Below are positions 58,240 to 64,000 of a stretch of DNA of 64,000 nt, piece after piece. The notes beneath the pieces were generated by a model. It did no database searches, was not told where the DNA came from, and worked only from the letters and a program-made list of their open reading frames with translations. Every line of letters begins with the position of its first letter. Position 1 is the stretch's first letter. A program made the position numbers and the translations under genes. Source of the stretch: Porodaedalea pini (taxonomy: Eukaryota; Basidiomycota; Agaricomycetes; Hymenochaetales; Hymenochaetaceae); assembly GCA_002794775.1 (NCBI GenBank), contig NBAY01000001.1, forward strand, positions 496,001 through 560,000, given 5' to 3'.

Positions 58240-59115
58240 CGTGCTGTCAGTTCTTTGAAGGCAAACACGATGTCATTCTCTTTGCGATTGACTGTTTGGA
58301 GTCAATGCAAGCGCTTCATGATGACCCGAACAAAGAAGGCGCACAGACCTCCCACCTACTTGCTGCACTCGAGGCCGATATGCAAATTCAGAAGTGGAAG
58401 GTTGTCAGGCCAAATGACACTGCTGGGATTTTACTTTTCAATACCGTGAGAAGCTCTCAAACTCCCGCATATACCACACTGTACTGAGCATCTCAAAGTC
58501 TCGCAAGAAAGAAAATACGGCGCACGGAGCTACAGAGTACAAAGAATAGGATGTTCGTATACGAGCCTGTAGGACAGATTGATGCCCCAAAGATTCAAAA
58601 TCTTATCCAGCTCCTTTATGGTGTGTTATACTTTGACTCGCAGTTGTATGTTAAGCAATTGCTGATCCATTCCTCTCGAATGTATCTAGAGGCAAAGGAT
58701 AACCATAAGTGGCTTCGTTATGAGTATCCACCATCAGAGAATCATGTCCCCATGGGTGATGTCTTTACGAGCTGTAACTGGGCCTTACGAGACAGGTAAG
58801 TGTTGCCTATCTGTATAGGCTCGTTTGCGTAAAACAACTTTTTTCTACCAGAGCTCCAAAATCTGGCATCAAGCGTCTTTTCCTCATTACTGATGAAGAT
58901 GACCCTCATCCCGGCACGAAGAACGCTCAACTTGTCACGTCTGCTCAAACAACACTTTTGGTAGCACTTGAGTTAGCATTGCATTTGTTTGACGCCATGA
59001 ACATTTTGCTTAGGACTTGACTCAAGCAGGTGTCTCCGTTGAACTGTTCTTCATCAGCATGGAGGAGAGGCCATTCGACCCTACCAAGTTCTATTCGGTG
59101 CGGCTTTCTTCCTTC
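58240..59115 (+). pseudogene. KU70: Ku70 N-terminal fragment (von Willebrand A-like domain only)
   Basis: Ku70 binds DNA ends with Ku80 in non-homologous end joining. Here only the first domain is present: FFEGKHDVILFAIDCLESMQAL, HLLAALEADMQIQKWKVVRPNDTAGILLFNT, RKKENTAHGATEYK, MFVYEPVGQIDAPKIQNLIQLL, NHVPMGDVFTSCNWALRD, APKSGIKRLFLITDEDDPHPGTKNAQLVTSAQTTLL and DLTQAGVSVELFFISMEERPFDPTKFYS, with recognisable introns. One base too many near 58,545 shifts the frame between EYK and FVYEP. The beta-barrel, C-terminal arm and SAP domain are absent: sequence after about 59,115 turns into the upstream region of the DUF6698-like gene. It appears to be a captured or truncated gene piece. Confidence 0.83.
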
Positions 59116-59297
59116 TCTCTTCAAGTTCTGGCATTCTCACTGAAACACGTGAGATCATAACGCGATATAGCCAAGAGGGGATATCTCGCCGTGGTTGTGT
59201 TTTCCAGTGAAAGTTGCACAGCTGCTGATCTCCCCCGCCCAGCCTTATAAACTTACGGTGTTACTATGCTCCTTTCTGTATTCGAACACTCACCGCG

Positions 59298-60838
59298 ATG
59301 TCTCTCCCTCATGGAATGCTCGCCCCTCAGTACCCGATGACACCGACCCCCCCTATGACGGATTCGCAGCCTAGCTCCTCAGACTCCTCTTCTGACTCGG
59401 ACTCAACCAGTGCTTCACGACAGGTGCCAGAGGAAGAGTTTACGCGAAGTGGAAAGAGGAAGGTGTACACTGGCTTCTTCCTCTTGTCTTCGTTTATCTG
59501 TTTACTTTACTCATTTGCAGTACTGCAGCAGACATCTTCGTCAGCAAGGGACACTACCTTGCTAGAGCATATGAACCATGGACTAGCCCGCAACAAATTC
59601 TTAACAAAGGTATTCCTAACGCAAAGCTTAGCCCTGCTGAATTACAACAAATCACTGATCCGTCGTAAGTGATTGGTTTTATTCTACTTTATTCTTTCAA
59701 TAATCAGTTCTTGTGTCAGTGTCCACCATGCTGTGGATGCTGTGAAGGCTTTATTCAATGTCAACACCTTGCTGTACAAGAAGGTCATCAAGGCGGATAC
59801 TCAGACATTCAAATATATAGTTAATTGCGTGAGTCATTGCTTTTTTTTCCTCTGCATAGATAAACTCTCACAATGTTTACAGTTGCGTGAGGGTCAGTGT
59901 GCCGCTCAGTCTGCCAATACATCAGGAATCAGGAAAATTATCCTCCAGTGGATCGTTTTCCCATCCGTTGACAATGAGTCGACACGGCCAGATAATGATC
60001 GCAAAGACTTACGTGGATTCGAGAACGAGACACTCGCAAAGCTCCTGGCCCCCACAGAGGTTCAGCCGCTCACTCCGGAGTAAGTACTTTGAGATAATCT
60101 TAAACAAAAGAAGACGTGCTCATGCCTTTCCTATCACATCATTGCTGATTTATATTACATACTTTCTAGATATCTAGCTTTGTTGCGTGCGGACAGGGCC
60201 ATGGTAACAAACAAAAAAGGAGTTACCCGTGAACTTGATGGCAACCATAGCCGAGTCTTTGCCTTTGAAAACGGTTTGTAGGCCTATAAACACATCTTTA
60301 CGGCGCCTTCTTCTGCCAACTCAGGTCCCACTGTCAAAGGCTCAAGGTGTACGAAAATAGGTAATGCAGAGATCCATGGTATGACCGAAGTCACTCCAGG
60401 ATCACTTGCATACGTTACTGTCCAGGTATTTTATTTGTTTCACGGTTTGTGCATATATAATACTGAAAAATGTATTACTACCAGGTCTACTTTGCTCTTA
60501 GCGCAAGGCTCCATTTCTCTACGTCGAGTGCTCCAGAAATACCTGAGATGTTTAATGGTATTATTCAATTGTTCAGGTCTGATGTCCCACATGTCAAGAG
60601 GTACACTGCTGAGCTATTGATTTGGTGGAATCGGTATGTTCATCTGAGTCTATGTGATATTATGGTCCCTTACTAACCCTTACTCAGAATTATCTTTCCG
60701 AATACCCAAGCGGCAACCAATCCTCATGACCTAGGTGCCATAGCTGATATTGAAGACTTCTATCGAGACTGGACCGAGGATGAGGAGGGCAATGAAGAGG
60801 GTAAGGAGGACAACGAAGAGGAAGAGGACAATGTATGA
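59298..60838 (+). CDS. DUF6698-like protein, copy B (possibly decayed)
   Basis: Family of unknown function abundant near mobile elements in Agaricomycetes; the DUF number is from memory. Starts MSLPHGMLAPQYPMTPTPPM, followed by a Ser/Asp-rich acidic stretch and KRKV. Introns near 59,466-59,520, 59,670-59,720 and later separate VSKGHYLARAYEPWTSPQQIL, DAVKALFNVNTLLYKKVIKADTQTF, LREGQCAAQSANTSGIRKIILQWIVFPSVDN, GNAEIHGMTEVTPGSLAYVTVQ, VYFALSARLHFSTSSAPEIPEMFNGIIQLF, the WWNR block and an acidic C-terminus ending DNV. One TAG at about 60,280 (before AYKHIFTAPSSA) is shared with copy A and either lies in an intron or shows decay. TTATAAA-like sequence near 59,247 could be the promoter. Confidence 0.6.
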
Positions 60839-61390
60839 ATTTTGATTGAAATTTCCGCTCACATTCAATCCGATACCATCCATCTTGAACAGCTATTTCT
60901 ATTTTCCCTATCATTGGTTGCATATTGTTATGTGCTATTTCAATTTCATTCTATTCCAATACTTCCATCTAATTGTCATCCACGACAACTGCTGCTAAGT
61001 GAGCTATAACTATTATACACATGAGAACCGACAGTGCGCATCACCATCAATTAGAAAGCATTATAAGTAATTTCTTGCTTTTATAACTCCGACAACTCTT
61101 CCGCCGCCTTGTAATCCTGACTTTAGAATTTATTTAATTATATATAAGTCTGCAATACTTCCGCTAACTTATACTCTATTGAAAGTCTTATCATGTATTA
61201 AAATCTCTCATAAGTGTTTTGATATATTATAATTTGGTATGACTGTTATGCTTTTCGGTAAGTATTATGGTGGATTGTAAGATGGAGTTCAGATTTTATT
61301 GCTCTATAATTATGCCCGAAATGATTATATGTATTACATGTCTTTTAAGACTTATAATTGAATATAATTAGTTATAATACTCTGCAGATT
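60839..61390. other. AT-rich right subterminal region of the island
   Basis: About 550 bp, strongly AT-rich with repeated TTATAA and CTTATAA words, no gene. It mirrors in composition the 35,137-35,500 zone near the left end. Confidence 0.5.
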
Positions 61391-61406
61391 TTTGTGATGT
61401 AGTACA
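61391..61406 (-). repeat. Right terminal inverted repeat of the island
   Basis: Reverse complement of 34183-34198, 16 of 16. Confidence 0.6.
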
Positions 61407-61580
61407 ACCGAACTGACAACTTGAATTTTCGCCGTGTCACGTGCCCAGTACGCGTCGCAAACCAGGCTCTTCATACTAATCATAGCTTCACATTACTCAT
61501 CGAAGGTCAAGAATTGATAGACTTCACAGCGAAAATCATAAAATCTATTTGCAGGATTATATCGCACTCGAATTCATGTA

Positions 61581-64000
61581 TTAATTCTTCGCTGCATTTT
61601 GTACATATGCGAGAGACAACCAGTTTTTTGCGTCCCATGGTGCAAGCATTATCGCCTTCTGTGCGGTCTTTCGCGCCTCCGGGGTCGCCATAGACTTGCC
61701 TCCAGAGGCTACAGCAGAAATCGCCAGTAGCCGTAAAGACTCGTGCGCCCCCTTTGCATTGTATACATCCGACGAGCCTAAAAGGCTCGATAATAAAGCA
61801 TGAGCGATCTCTGGACGGCCCTGAGATATTGAAAGGGACGCAAGATCTTTCCTCGCTCCAAGATGAGAAGGCTCGGCATGGACTGCGCGCTGAACGACAG
61901 ATAGCGCTTTTTTATTGTTTCCCTAGTGTCAAGAAGTCAGATTAATGTAGGGTTATATAATACGAAACCAAGGGCCCACCTCTGCTAAATAATGATTAGA
62001 CAGTAGGTTTTCCACGTCTCTCTCTGGATCTCGCCTGTGACGCTCGTCAAGTGGCAATGATAATATTTCTGACAACGCAGCATCTATGAGCGCCTCATCA
62101 TCCGTGAGCAGTCCCATAGCTGCAAGAGCAACGACAGCGGCCAAATTTTCTGGGTCATGGTTTATGCTGCATGGAATAAGTCAGTAGTCTTATACTTAAA
62201 ATGATATACTTTGAAGAATGTCTAAATAACGCACCAGTAAAGAAGTTGCTCTTTCGCTGACTCCTTGAATTCTTCACTTCCTATTGCCCACAACGTTTTA
62301 GCAAGGAGCACAGTAACCTGTCCGCGCACGAGAGTATTGGCGGTTGCTATCTCCTGCGCTGACTCAAACATCACCAACGCCTCATCAAGGTTTCCGAGTT
62401 GGAAATTAGCGATACCACATCCAAACTGGCACATAGATCGAACGGCTATCGTGTCTGCGTCAGTGTCCTCAACCGAAAGAAGCCCGAAGGCCGTTTCGAA
62501 CGTCTCAATCGCTACAGCAAGTTCGCCCGTCGCCAGAAGCATTCTAGCGAGGTTTGTATTGGCGATCGCATAACGCCGTTCAATAATGGGATCTTCCGTC
62601 TCTTCGTAGGCTGCTTCAAGGTGCTTGATAGCTCGCGACATGACCTCCACCCCGAGCTCCTCCAGTTGCAGTCGTTCACACACAAGACCAAAAATGTGAA
62701 GCGCAGACGGGTCGTCCGTTTTGCGCCTGCAGTAACGATCCAGTGAAAAGAACGGCGGGAGCAAGACGTCTTGTGAAGAGCTGTGTGCACGAGAAACCAA
62801 CAGCGGTAAATTGCGGAACGCGCGGTAGGCATATTCGATATCTGCTGCTGGCTGAGAAGAGGCAGTCAACAATCGCTGACTGATATTTTGTAATAATCAA
62901 TGCTCACCGAATCTGCGGTAAGCCCGACGGCGTGTTCGAATAATGCATTGGCATCATCCTCATGCTTGTTAGCTGCTGCTACCAGTCCCTGTCCGACCCA
63001 AGCAAGAGTATAATCTGGATCCAAAGTCTGTGCCTTCAGGAATGCCTCGTTGGCAAGTACTAAATCCTCGTTGTTAAGATAGAGAAGACCGAGATTCGTC
63101 CATACGGACGCATCCTGAGACGTGATAATAGTCAATCAATTAATCGCATGAATAAGGCATCAGTGTACTGACCTTTGAGCTGATTTCTAGCGCTTTGATG
63201 TAGGCATGCTGGGCAATCATGGGCCTTGACACAAAATTGAAGTTCCCGAATGCGTTCCAAAACATGGGATTACCCGGCTCTGCAAGGAGTGCGATGCGCA
63301 CAAACTCAATAGCTTGCTTTCCCGCCTTCGCCTTCACAGCCTCTGAGCGCGTCGACGCAGCAACACGTGCTGCTGCTACACCCAAGTCGAACCATGAACT
63401 TCCGATTCCTTCTTCATCTTTCGCGAATAGTGCCAAGCGAAGGCTGCATGTAGCAACAGCAATTCGGAGAGCAAGGCTGCCATCTATCGGTGCAGACTCT
63501 GACACAAGGGGATAGTCAACGATACCTGCCAGCCTTTCATCCGTCTTCTCTGTATGCAATGCCGCTACCCTAGTAAACGCTTCCATAGCCAGCTCCGAAT
63601 TCGCAAATGTAGAAAACTCAGAGAGCGCGAGAAGGGCATCGATGATCGTCTTCAGCGCCAAGCGCCTGAACCCAGGACTCGAATCCACCAGGTTTAGTGA
63701 GGTCATGATGGCTGATAGGAAAGAGGTGGATGATCGCCCCAGGTAGCCCGTCGAAAGCTCCGAGCGGCCCAGCGCAACATGTGCCTCCGCCAGTGATAGT
63801 AACACTGCAGTCTCTCCAGGAGTATTCTCCAGTACCTCGGTGAACGTTGCGATGGCTTGCGGAAGCTGTCCTGTCTGCCGTTGAACCTCTCCCAGGAGGT
63901 ATATACACATCCAATCGTCTGGCTGGAGCTCGTGCGCTCTGCTGAGAGCCTTGAGGGCAGCAGCGTGTCGACCTGATTTCATGTATGCTTCACCCAGACG
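61581..64000 (-). CDS. SKI3: Ski3 (superkiller 3, TTC37-like) TPR protein, C-terminal part
   Basis: Scaffold of the Ski2-Ski3-Ski8 complex, which feeds mRNA to the cytosolic exosome for 3'-to-5' decay. The gene enters from the right edge. Exons run from the edge to about 63,170, then about 62,910-63,120, 62,240-62,850, 61,980-62,160 and 61581-61923. TPR units are visible: SGRHAAALKALSRAHELQPDDWMCIYLLGEVQRQ, ASVWTNLGLLYLNNEDLVLANEAFLKAQTLDPDYTLAWVGQGLV, NTNLARMLLATGELAVAIETFETAFGLL, FQLGNLDEALVMFESAQEIA. The last exon, joined through LLSNHYLAE-GNNKKALSVVQRAVHAEPSH, ends AIMLAPWDAKNWLSLAYVQNAAKN. The stop is 175 bp from the island end, so the 3' UTR may be partly island-derived. Confidence 0.85.

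Larger units (their letters stand above)
34183..61406. mobile_element. 27.2-kb island bounded by a terminal inverted repeat
   Basis: Left end GTACTACATCACAAAA at 34183-34198, right end its reverse complement at 61391-61406. The match continues weakly inward, with 21 of 23 positions equal including TGCA. All repeats of the window lie inside, and ordinary host genes start right outside on both sides (P450 at 34095, Ski3 stop at 61581). Cargo: a snap-back repeat, an unknown gene, two DUF6698-like copies, a Plavaka transposase gene, two LTR elements and a Ku70 fragment. Subterminal AT-rich zones rich in CTTATAA-like words flank the cargo. Because GTAC is self-complementary, the target duplication cannot be fixed; a 2-bp TA is one option. 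Whether this is one mobile unit or a nest of insertions in an older element is open. Confidence 0.5.

Noticed and set aside
34183..61406. Starship-type giant element
   Set aside because: No tyrosine recombinase (DUF3435/YR captain) frame is visible at either end, and Starships are typical of Pezizomycotina and lack such paired TIRs.

Overview
The window is nuclear DNA of a filamentous basidiomycete, most likely an Agaricomycete. Genes are cut by many 49-80 nt spliceosomal introns. The repeats belong to mushroom-typical classes: a Plavaka-type transposase, a chromodomain Ty3/gypsy element and DUF6698-like open frames. Gene content (a proteinase A inhibitor-like protein, DUF6533-like and DUF3712 membrane proteins, a multi-intron P450) points the same way. 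Reading frames were rebuilt by hand across introns, so several models are more complete than any single uninterrupted frame.

Left part, 1-34,180, ordinary host genes. A Ssu1/TDT efflux pump (3' part), a 76-aa I9/POIA1-type inhibitor divergent from a PAS-kinase-like Ser/Thr kinase, a DUF6533-like membrane protein, a very long DUF3712 membrane protein (about 10 kb), a Qri7-type tRNA threonylcarbamoyltransferase with one apparent base missing, a low-complexity nuclear-type protein, a DJ-1/PfpI protein, a UDP-glycosyltransferase, a small protein that I read as the telomere CST subunit Ten1, a LETM1 protein of the mitochondrial inner membrane, and a cytochrome P450.

Middle part, 34,183-61,406, a 27.2-kb accessory island. 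Its ends carry a matching terminal inverted repeat (16 bp identical, 21 of 23 overall). It lies between the P450 start (88 bp away) and the stop codon of a Ski3 gene (175 bp away). From left to right it holds a perfect 402-bp inverted repeat with a 51-nt loop, an unrecognised multi-exon gene with a 21-bp in-frame minisatellite, a scrambled DUF6698-like copy, a Plavaka transposase gene split by a gag-only LTR element on the opposite strand, a chromovirus with 390-bp LTRs, a truncated Ku70 fragment, and a better DUF6698-like copy. Twelve of the stops that break the three main elements are TGA, nearly all where arginine (CGA) is expected, and the reverse-transcriptase YxDD box reads YLND. This is what CpG methylation and deamination would leave.

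Right part, 61,581-64,000: the C-terminal TPR half of Ski3, a subunit of the cytosolic SKI-exosome mRNA decay machinery, running off the window edge.

The best candidates for something new are the TIR-bounded island as one unit, the perfect 402-bp snap-back, and the gag-only retroelement whose polyprotein ends in a roughly 600-residue degenerate AYR-VPE repeat that shares its core motif with decamers inside its own LTRs.
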